Assembly (NCBI RefSeq): GCF_012034205.1 | Contig: NZ_JAATEM010000011.1 | Location: forward strand, 114,222-178,221 | Origin: Streptomyces composti | GTDB taxonomy: Bacteria; Actinomycetota; Actinomycetes; Streptomycetales; Streptomycetaceae | Length of the DNA stretch: 64,000 nt | Reading direction: 5' to 3' | Shown: positions 63,529-64,000 of the stretch, piece after piece | Layout of the letters: every line of letters starts with the position of its first letter | Numbering within the stretch: the first letter of the stretch is position 1 | Translations under genes and position numbers: made by a program | The notes under the pieces: model-generated | What the model saw: only the letters and a program-made list of their open reading frames with translations | What the model was told of the DNA's origin: nothing | Databases searched by the model: none

Positions 63529-63840
63529 CTAACCCTGGTTCATCCACTGCACACCCGCGACGATGCCCAGCAGCAGCGATGGGCCGATGCACCACCACGG
63601 AATGATCCGGCGGACCGATGGGATGAGCCACAGTGCCGTCACGGCAGCGGTGACAGCGATGGTGACCACACAGGACAGGACGATTGCGGCGTAGGCCTCG
63701 TCGTCCCAGGGGCCGGACGGACGGATGGTCAGCGCTGCCCAGCAGAAGAACGCAGCGACAAGCGTCAGCAGCAGGATCGGGACTGCGAGGACCGCACGCA
63801 GGCAGCCCGTGTCGTTGTCCACGGACGAAGGGTCTGACAT
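63529..63840 (-). CDS. Small hypothetical membrane protein
   Basis: A 103-residue protein with three hydrophobic helices (LAVPILLLTLVAAFFCWAAL, AAIVLSCVVTIAVTAAVTAL and WCIGPSLLLGIVAGVQW). No family is recognised. The ATG at 63840 (MSDPSSVDNDTG) has AAGGAA about 12 bases upstream; an ATG at 63891 is less likely. Amino-acid composition is less Arg/Ala-biased than the core genes, suggesting an accessory gene. Confidence 0.72.
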   Translation of the reverse strand: MSDPSSVDNDTGCLRAVLAVPILLLTLVAAFFCWAALTIRPSGPWDDEAYAAIVLSCVVTIAVTAAVTALWLIPSVRRIIPWWCIGPSLLLGIVAGVQWMNQG

Positions 63841-64000
63841 CACGGGAGTGCGTTCCTTGGTCGTACCTGGGAGGAGAGCAGCCTGCCACAAGTGCCCTGC
63901 GGGGCAGCTCGTGCGGTCCGTACGGGAGCACGAGCGGCCCCCAGGCCACGCCCCGGCCCGCTTCCTCGGCTGGAGAGGGCCGGCCCGACCCGGCCGGGTG
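63841..64000. other. Right edge, no gene identified
   Basis: The last 160 bases should contain the promoter of the small membrane gene. No start or motif of a further gene could be identified. Confidence 0.4.

Noticed and set aside
61157..63949. Minus-strand open frame of 930 codons
   Set aside because: It runs opposite the multicopper oxidase, the SDR and a spacer and shows no protein features; it is a GC-bias artefact.

Overview
The window is very GC-rich chromosomal DNA with the codon use, GTG/TTG starts and purine-rich Shine-Dalgarno sequences of a Streptomyces. Gene content and order match, as far as I recall, the core-chromosome stretch of S. coelicolor running from whiD, bldM and the sigD-type sigma factor past guaB, glpD, five adjacent Ser/Thr kinases, guaA, the NlpC/P60 hydrolases and pcrA to icmB. 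No tRNA, rRNA, prophage, insertion sequence or CRISPR array was seen.

Layout. 1-7172: a VWA / DUF5682 / MoxR AAA+ set on the minus strand, divergent from a SWIM zinc-finger gene and a DUF5691 gene. The shared promoter carries a perfect 14-bp inverted repeat holding the TTGTCAGTG half of the actinobacterial PafBC (RecA-NDp) DNA-damage promoter on both strands. 7228-13502: a lone B12-binding mutase small subunit, a lipase, an M23 peptidase with a Tyr-rich cytoplasmic tail, and pcrA, which also has a PafBC-type, nearly leaderless promoter. 13503-22610: two paralogous NlpC/P60 hydrolases (the first behind a c-di-AMP ydaO riboswitch), small membrane proteins, and a PspC-type histidine kinase / LuxR regulator pair next to a PspC protein. 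22900-35248: a conserved membrane protein, class II aldolase, flavin-type oxidoreductase, guaA, a chorismate mutase behind an aromatic-codon leader peptide and terminator (attenuator), an LAETG surface protein, a GMC oxidoreductase and an aldehyde dehydrogenase. 35369-45804: five tandem receptor-type Ser/Thr kinases, one of them a pseudokinase. 45976-53693: a serine hydrolase, a 42-bp tandem repeat array, glpD, a nucleotide-sugar dehydrogenase homologue lacking its catalytic Cys, and two IMP dehydrogenase family genes. 54543-56663: sigD-type sigma factor, bldM and whiD, the development regulators, with an exact sigma-BldN-type promoter before bldM. 56834-64000: accessory genes (LysR, MOSC, SDR, XRE regulator, SDR, a small membrane protein) and a multicopper oxidase broken by a stop and a frameshift.

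The most interesting signals are (i) the DNA-damage-type divergent promoter driving the SWIM/MoxR/DUF5682/VWA/DUF5691 set, whose function is not established, together with the same promoter class at pcrA; (ii) the leaderless aromatic leader peptide and attenuator upstream of chorismate mutase; (iii) the pseudokinase and the shared extracytoplasmic domain in the kinase cluster; and (iv) several enzyme homologues that have lost a catalytic residue. All functional statements come from reading motifs by eye; no alignment or database search was run.
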